Source: an uncultured Raoultella sp.
Lineage (GTDB): Bacteria; Pseudomonadota; Gammaproteobacteria; Enterobacterales; Enterobacteriaceae
Assembly: GCA_900759445.1 (NCBI GenBank)
Contig: CAAEVH010000004.1
Coordinates: 1-64,000 of the forward strand
Direction of reading: 5' to 3'
Length of the DNA stretch: 64,000 bases
In this document: one piece after another, positions 49,680 through 64,000 of the stretch
Layout of the letters: each line of letters opens with the position of its first letter
Position numbering within the stretch: position 1 is the stretch's first letter
Translations under genes and position numbers: made by a program
The notes under the pieces: generated by a model
The model's input: the letters and a program-made list of their open reading frames with translations, nothing else
Told to the model about the DNA's origin: nothing
The model's database searches: none

Positions 49680-50579
49680 ATGTTAGATAACACCCGTTTA
49701 CGCATAGCTATGCAGAAATCAGGTCGTTTAAGCGATGATTCACGCGAATTGCTGGCCCGTTGCGGCATTAAAATTAATCTTCACACCCAGCGCCTGATCG
49801 CGATGGCTGAGAATATGCCGATCGATATTCTGCGCGTGCGTGATGACGATATTCCGGGTCTGGTGATGGACGGCGTCGTAGATCTCGGCATCATCGGGGA
49901 AAACGTTCTCGAAGAGGAACTGCTCAACCGCCGGGCCCAGGGTGAAGATCCGCGCTATTTTACCCTGCGTCGTCTGGACTTCGGCGGCTGCCGTCTTTCG
50001 CTGGCTACCCCGGTTGATGAAGCCTGGGATGGCCCGGCAGCGCTGAACGGTAAGCGTATCGCGACCTCTTACCCACACCTGCTTAAACGTTATCTTGATC
50101 AAAAAGGGGTGTCGTTTAAATCCTGTCTGTTAAACGGCTCTGTAGAAGTCGCTCCCCGCGCAGGTCTGGCTGATGCGATTTGCGATCTGGTGTCAACCGG
50201 AGCCACGCTTGAAGCCAACGGTCTGCGTGAAGTAGAAGTGATTTACCGCTCTAAAGCCTGCCTGATTCAGCGCGACGGCGAAATGGCCGAAGCCAAGCAA
50301 CAACTGATCGACAAACTGCTGACCCGTATTCAGGGGGTTATTCAGGCTCGTGAATCAAAATACATCATGATGCACGCGCCGAGCGAACGTCTGGACGAAG
50401 TCATCGCCCTGCTGCCAGGCGCTGAGCGCCCTACCATTCTGCCACTGGCGGGTGACCAGCAGCGCGTAGCCATGCACATGGTCAGCAGCGAAACCCTGTT
50501 CTGGGAAACGATGGAAAAACTGAAAGCGCTCGGCGCCAGCTCAATTCTGGTGCTGCCGATTGAGAAGATGATGGAGTGA
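49680..50579 (+). CDS. hisG: ATP phosphoribosyltransferase HisG
   Basis: HisG joins ATP and PRPP in the first, feedback-inhibited step of histidine synthesis. The 299-residue long-form protein has the PRPP-binding segment [19 protein letters not shown] and a C-terminal regulatory domain for histidine (about residues 225-299). GAGG lies shortly before the start. It follows the attenuator, so its expression depends on leader readthrough. Confidence 0.97.
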   Translation: MLDNTRLRIAMQKSGRLSDDSRELLARCGIKINLHTQRLIAMAENMPIDILRVRDDDIPGLVMDGVVDLGIIGENVLEEELLNRRAQGEDPRYFTLRRLDFGGCRLSLATPVDEAWDGPAALNGKRIATSYPHLLKRYLDQKGVSFKSCLLNGSVEVAPRAGLADAICDLVSTGATLEANGLREVEVIYRSKACLIQRDGEMAEAKQQLIDKLLTRIQGVIQARESKYIMMHAPSERLDEVIALLPGAERPTILPLAGDQQRVAMHMVSSETLFWETMEKLKALGASSILVLPIEKMME

Positions 50580-50584
50580 TAGCC

Positions 50585-56107
<5,523 letters not shown>

Positions 56108-56114
<7 letters not shown>

Positions 56115-56719
56115 CGAAGCAACAATGCCGCGAGCTGGACTGGGAAAAAACCGACGGACTGATGCCAGTCATCGTGCAGCATGCGGTTTCCGGTGAGGTA
56201 CTAATGCTGGGTTATATGAACCCGGAAGCACTGGATAAAACGCTTGAAAGCGGCAAAGTGACCTTTTTCTCGCGGACCAAACAGCGCCTGTGGATCAAGG
56301 GTGAAACCTCCGGTCACTTCCTGAACGTGGTGAGCATCGCGCCCGACTGCGACAACGACACCCTGCTGGTGCTGGTTAACCCGATTGGCCCGACCTGCCA
56401 TAAAGGCACCTCAAGCTGCTTTGGCGATGCCAGCCACCAGTGGCTGTTCCTGTATCAACTGGAGCAACTACTGGCCGAACGTAAAACCGCTGACCCGGCA
56501 AGCTCCTACACCGCGAAGCTGTATGCCAGCGGCACCAAACGCATTGCGCAAAAAGTGGGTGAAGAAGGCGTAGAGACCGCGCTGGCCGCAACCGTGAACG
56601 ATCGTTTCGAACTGACCAATGAAGCCTCTGATCTGATGTATCACCTGCTGGTTCTGCTGCAGGACCAGGACCTCGACCTGACGACGGTGATTGAGAATTT
56701 ACGCAAAAGACATCAGTAA
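56108..56719 (+). CDS. hisI: Bifunctional PR-AMP cyclohydrolase / PR-ATP pyrophosphatase HisI
   Basis: HisI performs the second and third steps of the pathway. Residues about 1-115 form the cyclohydrolase with the metal-binding DCDNDTLL and [10 protein letters not shown] motifs. Residues about 116-203 form the HisE pyrophosphatase, with the acidic motif [11 protein letters not shown] and [13 protein letters not shown]. It is the last gene of the operon. No wzz gene follows; the next gene, ugd, converges 46 bases away. Confidence 0.97.
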
Positions 56720-56724
56720 TAGAC

Positions 56725-56755
56725 AGATACCGGCACGATGCCGGTATCTTTATTT
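56725..56755 (+). terminator. his operon terminator
   Basis: AGATACCGGC (56725-56734) and GCCGGTATCT (56740-56749) form a 10-bp stem with loop ACGAT, followed by TTTATTT. It starts five bases after the hisI stop and ends ten bases before the ugd stop, keeping the converging operons apart. Confidence 0.92.
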
Positions 56756-56765
56756 AACTGAGTGT

Positions 56766-57932
56766 TTAATCATTTCCGAATAAATCTCTGGTATAGACTT
56801 TATCGGCTACATCCAACAGTTCTTCGGCCATCCGGTTAGAGATTATAACATCGGACTCGGTTTTAAATTTAGTCAGATCACGCTCAACCCGCGAATTGAA
56901 AAAACTATCATCTGGCAATACAGGCTCATAGATTATGACCGGGATACCTTTCGCTTTAATACGCTTCATAATACCCTGGATAGACGATGCCCGGAAATTA
57001 TCTGAGCCACTTTTCATAATCAATCGGTAAATACCGACGACCTTTGGCTTTCGTGAAATAATTGCATCAGCAATAAAGTCTTTTCGCGTCCGGTTAGCAT
57101 CAACGATTGCTGAAATAATATTATTGGGTACAGATTTATAGTTGGCGAGTAATTGCTTAGTGTCTTTTGGCAGACAGTATCCACCGTAACCGAATGAGGG
57201 ATTGTTGTAATGGTTACCAATACGCGGGTCCAGACAAACCCCTTCGATGATCTGTCGAGCATTAAGCCCCAGAGTTTCTGCATAGCTATCAAGTTCGTTA
57301 AAATAGGCAACACGCATCGCCAGATAGGTATTTGCAAAGAGCTTGATAGCTTCGGCTTCGGTTGAGTCGGTAAATAGGGTCGGAATATCTTTCTTCAGAG
57401 CCCCTTCCTGTAGCAGTGCAGCAAACGTTTCTGCACGGGAAGATCGTTCACCAATTACAATGCGTGAAGGGTACAAATTGTCATATAGCGCTTTACCCTC
57501 TCGCAGGAATTCTGGGGAAAAGATGATATTGTCTGAGCTATACTTTTGACGCATCGATTGAGTAAAACCGACAGGAACCGTCGATTTTATTACCATTACT
57601 GCATCTGGATTTATTTTAATAACATCCTGTATAACTGACTCGACGCTGCTAGTATCGAAATAATTAGTTTTGGGATCGTAATCTGTTGGGGTAGCAATAA
57701 TGACAAATTCTGCGTTCTGATAAGCTTCGTTCTTATCCAGCGTAGCTTTGAATGTTATATCTTTTGATTGCAGATACTGTTCAATTTCTTGATCAACTAT
57801 CGGAGATATCCGATTATTTAGCATCTCGACACGGGAAGGAACTATGTCCAGAGCAATGACCTGATGATGTTGGGCGATAAGAAGACCATTTGACAGGCCA
57901 ACATATCCGGTACCAGAAATGGTGATTTTCAT
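56766..57932 (-). CDS. ugd: UDP-glucose 6-dehydrogenase Ugd
   Basis: Ugd oxidises UDP-glucose to UDP-glucuronate, a precursor for aminoarabinose on lipid A and for capsule sugars. The 388-residue protein has the NAD-binding [17 protein letters not shown] and the catalytic Cys in [14 protein letters not shown]. In E. coli and Salmonella wzzB lies between ugd and hisI; here it does not. Upstream, 235 bases separate ugd from gnd and hold the gnd terminator and the ugd promoter region. Confidence 0.97.
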   Translation of the reverse strand: MKITISGTGYVGLSNGLLIAQHHQVIALDIVPSRVEMLNNRISPIVDQEIEQYLQSKDITFKATLDKNEAYQNAEFVIIATPTDYDPKTNYFDTSSVESVIQDVIKINPDAVMVIKSTVPVGFTQSMRQKYSSDNIIFSPEFLREGKALYDNLYPSRIVIGERSSRAETFAALLQEGALKKDIPTLFTDSTEAEAIKLFANTYLAMRVAYFNELDSYAETLGLNARQIIEGVCLDPRIGNHYNNPSFGYGGYCLPKDTKQLLANYKSVPNNIISAIVDANRTRKDFIADAIISRKPKVVGIYRLIMKSGSDNFRASSIQGIMKRIKAKGIPVIIYEPVLPDDSFFNSRVERDLTKFKTESDVIISNRMAEELLDVADKVYTRDLFGND

Positions 57933-58121
57933 TTCATGCTCTCAGTATTATCTTAATATTTAATCATGATGTCGTACATCCTGATAAGAGAATAATGTTT
58001 TAACGTTTTGTTGAATGTTGTGTCAACGAAGGTTAAAACAATTCAGATTTTCTTTATCAGAGTACGCTAGAAATATTAAGTAAAGATTAAGCAATCAACT
58101 TAAATCAATAAGATTTGGGAT

Positions 58122-58150
58122 AAAAAAAAGCCCGGTCAAAAAACCGGGCC
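58122..58150 (-). terminator. Terminator after gnd
   Basis: On the minus strand GCCCGGT (143-149 side of 58143-58149) pairs with ACCGGGC (58130-58136), with a 6-base loop, and runs into eight T. It lies 18 bases after the gnd stop and separates gnd from ugd transcription. Confidence 0.92.
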
Positions 58151-58167
58151 AGTGAACGTCAGAAGAC

Positions 58168-59574
58168 TTATTCCATCCATTCAGTATGGAAGACACCTTC
58201 TTTATCAGTACGTTTATAAGTATGCGCACCGAAGTAGTCACGCTGGGCCTGAATCAGGTTTGCAGGGAGCACCTCTGCACGATAGCTGTCGTAATAAGCG
58301 ACAGCAGCAGAGAATGTCGGTACCGGGATACCATTCTGCACAGCATACGCAACAACATCACGTAGCGCCTGTTGGTATTCATCGGCAATGTTCTTGAAGT
58401 ACGGGTCGAGCAGCAGGTTTGCGATACCAGGGTTTTTAGCATAGGCATCGGTGATTTTCTGCAGGAACTGCGCGCGGATGATGCAGCCCGCACGGAAGAT
58501 TTTTGCAATCTCGCCGTAGTTCAGATCCCAATTATGCTCGTCGGATGCGGCACGCAGCTGTGAGAAGCCCTGAGCATAAGACACGATCTTACCAAGGTAC
58601 AGCGCACGACGTACTTTCTCAATAAATTCTGCCTTATCACCCGCAAGCTGAGTTTTAGGACCGGACAGGACTTTAGAGGCAGCAACACGCTGATCTTTCA
58701 GTGAAGAGATGTAACGTGCAAACACAGACTCAGTAATCAGAGACAGTGGTTCACCGAGATCCAGAGAGCTCTGGCTGGTCCATTTACCCGTCCCTTTATT
58801 CGCCGCTTCATCCAAGATGAAATCCACCAAATATTTACCATCTTCATCTTTTTTAGTGAAGATATCTTTGGTGATATCGATCAGGTAGCTACTCAGCTCG
58901 CCGTTATTCCACTCGGTGAAGGTGCTAGCCAGTTCTTCGTTGCTTAGGTTCAAACCACCTTTCAATAGTGAGTAGGCTTCAGCAATCAGTTGCATATCAC
59001 CGTACTCAATACCGTTGTGTACCATCTTCACATAGTGACCAGCACCGTCGGCACCGATATACGTCACACACGGTTCACCATCTTCTGCAACAGCGGCGAT
59101 TTTGGTCAGGATTGGGGCAACCAGCTCGTAAGCTTCTTTCTGGCCACCAGGCATAATAGATGGTCCCTTCAGCGCACCTTCTTCGCCACCGGAGACGCCG
59201 GTACCGATGAAGTTAAATCCTTCAGCTGAGAGCTCACGGTTACGACGGATAGTGTCCTGGAAGAACGTATTACCGCCATCAATAATGATGTCACCTTTAT
59301 CCAGATATGGCTTCAGGGAGTCGATAGCAGCATCAGTGCCAGCGCCTGCTTTCACCATTAACAGGATACGACGAGGCGTTTCAAGGGATTCAACAAACTC
59401 TTTTACCGTATAGTAAGGAACCAGTTTTTTCCCCGGATTCTCGGCGATAACCTCTTCCGTTTTTTCACGCGAGCGGTTGAAAACGGACACGGTATAACCA
59501 CGGCTTTCGATGTTGAGCGCCAGATTGCGCCCCATCACAGCCATACCAACGACGCCGATTTGTTGCTTAGACAT
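58168..59574 (-). CDS. gnd: 6-phosphogluconate dehydrogenase Gnd
   Basis: Gnd decarboxylates 6-phosphogluconate to ribulose 5-phosphate and makes NADPH in the pentose phosphate pathway. The 468-residue protein has the Rossmann motif [24 protein letters not shown] for NADP, and the active-site [22 protein letters not shown] broken by standard residues. GGAG precedes the start. It marks the conserved edge of the O-antigen cluster, and recombination here often moves that cluster between strains. Confidence 0.97.
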   Translation of the reverse strand: MSKQQIGVVGMAVMGRNLALNIESRGYTVSVFNRSREKTEEVIAENPGKKLVPYYTVKEFVESLETPRRILLMVKAGAGTDAAIDSLKPYLDKGDIIIDGGNTFFQDTIRRNRELSAEGFNFIGTGVSGGEEGALKGPSIMPGGQKEAYELVAPILTKIAAVAEDGEPCVTYIGADGAGHYVKMVHNGIEYGDMQLIAEAYSLLKGGLNLSNEELASTFTEWNNGELSSYLIDITKDIFTKKDEDGKYLVDFILDEAANKGTGKWTSQSSLDLGEPLSLITESVFARYISSLKDQRVAASKVLSGPKTQLAGDKAEFIEKVRRALYLGKIVSYAQGFSQLRAASDEHNWDLNYGEIAKIFRAGCIIRAQFLQKITDAYAKNPGIANLLLDPYFKNIADEYQQALRDVVAYAVQNGIPVPTFSAAVAYYDSYRAEVLPANLIQAQRDYFGAHTYKRTDKEGVFHTEWME

Positions 59575-59744
59575 TATGTACTCCTGTCAGGTGTGAGTGC
59601 ACATTAACCCAAGGATGAGGCCAATGTTACCGATACCATTTTAACTTATAATCTGGCAACTGTGTGATATAAAGATACTTATTCTGGTATATTTTATCTG
59701 CATAATTACTTTATAAGATATCTAAATCAGCACCAGGCTATCGT

Positions 59745-60494
59745 TTACAAACCAGTATGGTAGACGATATAGCTCCGCAAATACCATGCAAAATTTTTCG
59801 ACAAAATCTTCCTGTTTCGATAAGCACCAAAGTGAGTTGCTTTTAAATCTGGATAATATATTACATTATATCCATATTTTTTTGCGCGACGGCATATATC
59901 AACATCCTCAAAATACATAAAAAATCGCTCATCAAAACCATCTAACTCTTCATAAACAGAGGCTTTAAAAAGTAAAAAAGATCCTGCAGCCCAGTCAACA
60001 AAAACCTCGCGAAAAATAGAAGTTTTATCATATTCGTCAGGATTCCTCCCTAATAAAAAAGCAACCAAGGGCGTGAAAACTCCAGGAAAACGTCTAATTG
60101 AGCCCTCTGTTTTTTTCAATTCCAAATCTTTATATAAGTTAATGGTAGAAATATTAACACATCCATTAACAACACGTTTCAGCAATTGATTAAGAGTACA
60201 AGCATCAATAACGACATCTGGATTAAGGACAAGGAAATAGTCGTCTGACATCATTCCTAAATTATTTTTACAATACTCAAACACAATATTATTGTTGTCG
60301 CCGAAACCGCGAGAGTACTCACCATCAATGATATGAACATTACTTTCCATTGATAAAGAGCGAAGGGGCTCAGTACATTTTGTATTACATTTTACAACAA
60401 CCTCGAAAGAGGAACTTAGCGAAGGTAAGACATTTTTCTCGACAATCATCTGATCGCTATTATGGCTCACAGTCGAAATAAACAAACGCGCCAT
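59745..60494 (-). CDS. WbbL-like family 2 glycosyltransferase (probable rhamnosyltransferase)
   Basis: A GT2 transferase probably adding L-rhamnose from dTDP-rhamnose during O-unit assembly at the inner-membrane face. The 249-residue protein shows GFGDNNNIVFEY, the metal/nucleotide motif LVLNPDVVI, VDWAAGSFLLF and FFMYFEDVDICRRAKKYG. This order matches E. coli WbbL as I remember it. The coding sequence is strongly AT-rich, as usual for O-antigen genes. Sugar and linkage are inferred from family only. It is the last cluster gene before gnd. Confidence 0.8.
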   Translation of the reverse strand: MARLFISTVSHNSDQMIVEKNVLPSLSSSFEVVVKCNTKCTEPLRSLSMESNVHIIDGEYSRGFGDNNNIVFEYCKNNLGMMSDDYFLVLNPDVVIDACTLNQLLKRVVNGCVNISTINLYKDLELKKTEGSIRRFPGVFTPLVAFLLGRNPDEYDKTSIFREVFVDWAAGSFLLFKASVYEELDGFDERFFMYFEDVDICRRAKKYGYNVIYYPDLKATHFGAYRNRKILSKNFAWYLRSYIVYHTGL

Positions 60495-60530
60495 CTTTAT
60501 AAAAGCCTCATTGCAACACTGTTCAATTTT

Positions 60531-61427
60531 TTATTTAAAGAGAGAAAAAAATACTCGCTTAATAAGCCCCACTTCCTCAAAATTATACTTAAAGCGACGA
60601 AGTGGAGTACAACTAATAGCATTTGCGTGATTGACTACTTTAGACAATTGCTCGATCTGACGCAGATATTTTTTTGTTTTTTTTATTTGTTGAAAGAAAC
60701 TCATTACATAAGTAATATAATTATTAGATTTTTTAGCCCCGACTTGATTATCACTATGCTGCCTATAGTAAAGTAATGGCTTATCAATGTAACTTACTAC
60801 ACCAAAATATTTCGCCAAGATCGCAAGCCACCAATCATGCATACAAATATATTGATCATCAATACAAACTAATGACTTCAGGAGCAAATCACGAAGTTTC
60901 CCATTAATAGCAGATGACGCCCCTTGTACACAGTTTTCGAGTAAAATAGAGTCATCTAGAAAAACATTGATATTCAAACCAGCGAAATCAACAAAACTAT
61001 CATTCAGTATTTTTAGTTTATCATCAGTTACATATGCATCTGAGAAAATGAGTACAGGAATCGTATTCCTGATTTCACTAAAATAATCAGCAAAAAATAC
61101 AACTTTATCTTTTACCCATACATCATCCTGATCAGAAAAGAAAAGATAATCAGCGGTTGAATATCTAGCGCCATGGAAAAAATTACTCGCTATCCCTTTG
61201 CGCGGCCCTTCAACTATTTGAAAGTTTGTATATGCGTGATCTTTAAAACATTCTAAACAAAGAATGAGGGTAGCGTCCGTAGAACCATCATCTGAAATAA
61301 TTATTTTTTGTGGTCTGATTTTTTGTTTTAAAATACTTTCAATTTGACTTATAATGTATAGTTCTCCATTGTGGGTGCAAATTAAAACGTCATATTGAAA
61401 ACCATCTAAAAAAGATTTACTATTCAT
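60531..61427 (-). CDS. Family 2 glycosyltransferase
   Basis: A GT2 transferase, probably for one link of the O-unit. The 298-residue protein has the GT-A start YDVLICTHNGELYIISQIES, the nucleotide-binding ISDDGSTDAT, and the metal motif FFSDQDDVWVKDK; C-terminally IDKPLLYYRQHSDN resembles rhamnosyltransferases of the RgpB/RfbG type. I chose the ATG at 61427; a TTG at 61436 overlapping the upstream stop is also possible and neither has a clear ribosome site. Donor sugar unknown. Confidence 0.78.
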   Translation of the reverse strand: MNSKSFLDGFQYDVLICTHNGELYIISQIESILKQKIRPQKIIISDDGSTDATLILCLECFKDHAYTNFQIVEGPRKGIASNFFHGARYSTADYLFFSDQDDVWVKDKVVFFADYFSEIRNTIPVLIFSDAYVTDDKLKILNDSFVDFAGLNINVFLDDSILLENCVQGASSAINGKLRDLLLKSLVCIDDQYICMHDWWLAILAKYFGVVSYIDKPLLYYRQHSDNQVGAKKSNNYITYVMSFFQQIKKTKKYLRQIEQLSKVVNHANAISCTPLRRFKYNFEEVGLIKRVFFSLFK

Positions 61428-61432
61428 TGTAT

Positions 61433-62923
61433 TCAAATTATTACATTAAGTTTAAATAAAGATATTTTAAATCGCCTCCTCCCATTTTTAAAATAAGTAC
61501 TCAGTTTAACTATATCTCCTATAGAATATAAAAGGCGAGGTTTTGCGTTAAATAAGAATATAAATTTATCAAGAAGACTCAATTCCGCCCCACCTACTCG
61601 AAGAGTATTTTTAACACCAGCTTTTCTATTACCATCAGCCAACTTATAAGCATTCCTAACTTTCAATTGCCATAGAATTAAATTTTGATATTTACTAAAA
61701 ACTTCAAAAGAAGATTGAGAAACATGTTCTCTATATTTAGTATCGTCCAGCAATCTATGAGTCTTATCAATTAATTCTTCAGGTGTTGCACAATATGATT
61801 CTGTGTCATAGGTATAATCAAGATGTCCAGTTACACAGCGTAATGATAGTGTAACCATTCCAGACTCAACAACATCACTCAATGCCGTCCCGCCGCTCAT
61901 AGGAAAACTATCAATAACCAGATCACTATCTTTGAGGCAATTTCTGTACTTATCTCCCATCAATTTACCGTGAACTTTCACTCTATCGCCGTAATAATTT
62001 ACCAAAGGAAGCCACTCAGGATAATCAGAAAGTGTTGGCCCTATAATATTAAAAATCACATCATCTCGAGACTCAAGAATAGCAACCATATAATCTTGGA
62101 ATGAGAATTCTCCCGGGATAACTAAAAATTTATGTGGCATACCGATACTTGTAATTACTTTAATATCGTTACGTCTTCGTATATTTAGCACATTGCGAGT
62201 ATCTAAATCATTAGAATTTGGAATCCCCAACACAATATTTTCAGAGATCCCTCTATATTTTTTCGAGAAAGTCATCCCCCATGAGCGAGTCTCGCAGATG
62301 AGATGAGAGATATTTGCTCCAAGCCAAAACAAATGATCAGCATGGTTATATAATATGACTGTTCGTTTAAACTGCTCAGAACCAAATGCAATCAAAGGAA
62401 TTATATCATCCATATGAGTATGAAGAATAACTCGCTCATACCTCATTGCAATACATCTTAAATATAAGGCATTACTAATATCGAATAAATGATGCTCTCC
62501 TGTATATATCTTGCCGCAAGTCTCCATTACGCTGCGAAAAAAAACATCATCTATTTTATTCTTTTTCATGCGAGTAAAATAAATCGAATGTTTCTCACCT
62601 GGAGCATGATATTTTATCCAGCGTTCTACTACTTTTGAATGTCCACCTACACCGTAACATTCACTAACAACGTGTAAAATAGACTTTTCTTCATATGATT
62701 GAGAGAGTTCAACCTTAAATTTATTAGCAACTGAAATAAAAAAATCTTCAATATCTGGTGATGCGTATACCCCAACACTACCTCTAACGGCCAGTTTGAT
62801 TGCTTTTTTATATAGAATGAATTTTTTTATAAAAATACTAGATGACCGAGCCCGTTCGGTTAAACTCATAAAATGGGCTCGGTTTTCCTCTAGAAATACT
62901 ACAAGCTTATCCTTTATAGGCAT
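61433..62923 (-). CDS. Large GT-B-type glycosyltransferase of the O-antigen cluster
   Basis: A probable glycosyltransferase of 496 residues with an AT-rich sequence. Residues about 1-85 form a helical N-terminal part of unknown role. Then come [18 protein letters not shown], typical of the first GT-B domain, [14 protein letters not shown], and a second domain with [22 protein letters not shown] and [16 protein letters not shown], the donor-binding region of GT-B enzymes (as in O-GlcNAc-transferase-like families). Donor and acceptor are not known. It overlaps the aminotransferase gene by 17 bases. Confidence 0.72.
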   Translation of the reverse strand: MPIKDKLVVFLEENRAHFMSLTERARSSSIFIKKFILYKKAIKLAVRGSVGVYASPDIEDFFISVANKFKVELSQSYEEKSILHVVSECYGVGGHSKVVERWIKYHAPGEKHSIYFTRMKKNKIDDVFFRSVMETCGKIYTGEHHLFDISNALYLRCIAMRYERVILHTHMDDIIPLIAFGSEQFKRTVILYNHADHLFWLGANISHLICETRSWGMTFSKKYRGISENIVLGIPNSNDLDTRNVLNIRRRNDIKVITSIGMPHKFLVIPGEFSFQDYMVAILESRDDVIFNIIGPTLSDYPEWLPLVNYYGDRVKVHGKLMGDKYRNCLKDSDLVIDSFPMSGGTALSDVVESGMVTLSLRCVTGHLDYTYDTESYCATPEELIDKTHRLLDDTKYREHVSQSSFEVFSKYQNLILWQLKVRNAYKLADGNRKAGVKNTLRVGGAELSLLDKFIFLFNAKPRLLYSIGDIVKLSTYFKNGRRRFKISLFKLNVII

Positions 62924-63998
62924 TTATTAGACCAACAACCTTTTCAACCTCTGACATAGTCATTACAGGACTAATAGGTAATGAAACCACTTCAGTATGA
63001 ATTTTTTCCGTTATTGGAAATACCAAATGGTTCCATTCTTTGTAAGCAATCTGCTTATGTGGAGGTATTGGATAATGGATTAGAGTTTCTACATCATGCT
63101 CTTTAAGATACATAATGAAATTATCGCGATTTACGACACGAATGGCAAATATGTGCCAAACATGAGCAAGTCGCTCTGTAACAGCGGGCAATATAATTTG
63201 ATTATTATTAATATTGCTCAGATAAAACTCAGCAATATTACGACGATACTCATTTTCCTCATCAATATAAGGCAATTTGACATTTAATACTGCAGCCTGC
63301 ACTTCATCTAATCTCGAATTCACACCCTTGTATATGTTGTGATACTTAACTTCAGAACCATAGTTAGCTATTGCTTTAATTTTTTTATATAATTCGAGGT
63401 CATTTGTCGTAATCCCCCCGGCGTCACCTAAGGCTCCGAGATTTTTACCAGGATAGAATGAAAATGCTCCAGCATCACCTAAATTACCAACTCGGCGATT
63501 CTGATACAAAGCACCGTGGGCTTGAGCACAATCTTCGATTATTTTCAAATTATATTTTTCTGCCAATTCCCAAATCTTTTCCATCTGTACAGATTGTCCA
63601 TACAAATGAACAACCAAAATTGCTTTTGTTTTATCTGTGATATATTGTTCTATTAAATCCACATCAATGTTGTAAGTATTGATATTAGGCTCAACTAAAA
63701 CTGGTGTACAACCATTTTCAGAAATTGCCAAAATAGAAGCAATATAGGTGTTTGCGGGAACAATAATTTCATCCCCTTTACCGAAGCCATATGCTCTTAT
63801 GATCAAATTTATTGCATCAAGTCCGTTGGCAACCCCCACAAAATACTCTGTGCCACAAAATTCGGAAAAACTCTTAGCAAACTCATTATTTTTTTTACCT
63901 AGCAAATACCACCCACTTTCCAAAACCTCGGTGATAGCACCATTAATATCAACACGGTGTTTGTCATTGATTTTTTTCAAATCTAAAAATTTAATCAT
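62907..63998 (-). CDS. dTDP-3-amino-3,6-dideoxyhexose transaminase (FdtB/QdtB type)
   Basis: A PLP-dependent DegT/DnrJ/EryC1 aminotransferase, most like the FdtB and QdtB enzymes that aminate C3 of dTDP-3-keto-6-deoxyhexoses to give dTDP-Fuc3N or dTDP-Qui3N. The 363-residue protein has [19 protein letters not shown] and the cofactor lysine near 185 in [16 protein letters not shown]. The ketoisomerase and acetyltransferase (FdtA/FdtC or QdtA/QdtC) that decide between the two sugars would lie beyond the window. The gene is complete, starting two bases from the window end. Confidence 0.85.
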   Translation of the reverse strand: MIKFLDLKKINDKHRVDINGAITEVLESGWYLLGKKNNEFAKSFSEFCGTEYFVGVANGLDAINLIIRAYGFGKGDEIIVPANTYIASILAISENGCTPVLVEPNINTYNIDVDLIEQYITDKTKAILVVHLYGQSVQMEKIWELAEKYNLKIIEDCAQAHGALYQNRRVGNLGDAGAFSFYPGKNLGALGDAGGITTNDLELYKKIKAIANYGSEVKYHNIYKGVNSRLDEVQAAVLNVKLPYIDEENEYRRNIAEFYLSNINNNQIILPAVTERLAHVWHIFAIRVVNRDNFIMYLKEHDVETLIHYPIPPHKQIAYKEWNHLVFPITEKIHTEVVSLPISPVMTMSEVEKVVGLINAYKG

Positions 63999-64000
63999 TA

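Overview
The window is chromosomal DNA from an enterobacterium of the Salmonella/Citrobacter group. The gene order cobT-cbiA, pocR, pduF, pduA-X, tmaR, yeeA, sbmC, dacD, phsCBA, sbcB, plaP, yeeY, yeeZ, hisLGDCBHAFI, ugd, gnd, O-antigen genes is the one known from Salmonella. Many proteins differ from the Salmonella LT2 and E. coli versions I remember, and there is no wzzB between hisI and ugd. Citrobacter is therefore my best guess, by inference and not by any search.

Region by region. (1) 1-422: non-coding sequence with three strong hairpins, probably the edge of a neighbouring element. (2) 423-16910, minus strand: a complete anaerobic cobalamin operon of 20 genes (cbiABCDETFGHJKLMNQOP-cobUST), mostly with overlapping start and stop codons. 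Its leader at 16911 to about 17384 holds a cobalamin riboswitch, a hairpin touching the cbiA start codon and a candidate promoter. (3) 17487-19953: the regulator pocR, the diol facilitator pduF, and control DNA carrying a repeated AATAGCAA motif. (4) 19954-36714, plus strand: the full 1,2-propanediol utilisation operon pduABCDEGHJKLMNOPQSTUVWX. It encodes the shell, the B12-dependent diol dehydratase and its reactivase, the aldehyde and alcohol branches, cofactor recycling, and PduX for B12 assembly. (5) 36755-49314: core genes (tmaR, yeeA, sbmC with a LexA box, dacD, sbcB, plaP, yeeY, yeeZ) and the thiosulfate reductase operon phsABC. (6) 49420-56755: the histidine operon with leader peptide, attenuator and terminator. 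(7) 56766-63998, minus strand: ugd, gnd and the AT-rich end of an O-antigen cluster with three glycosyltransferases and a sugar aminotransferase.

Regions 2 to 4 form one metabolic unit. PocR switches on both B12 synthesis and propanediol breakdown, the riboswitch shuts off synthesis when B12 is plentiful, and the adenosyl-B12 feeds the diol dehydratase inside the microcompartment. PhsABC nearby gives an anaerobic electron sink for the same lifestyle.

I found no convincing new multi-gene system. The less explained signals are the AATAGCAA motif family, a probable internal start inside pduO, a structured gap before pduX, a six-histidine his leader, the missing wzz and the hairpin cluster at the left edge.
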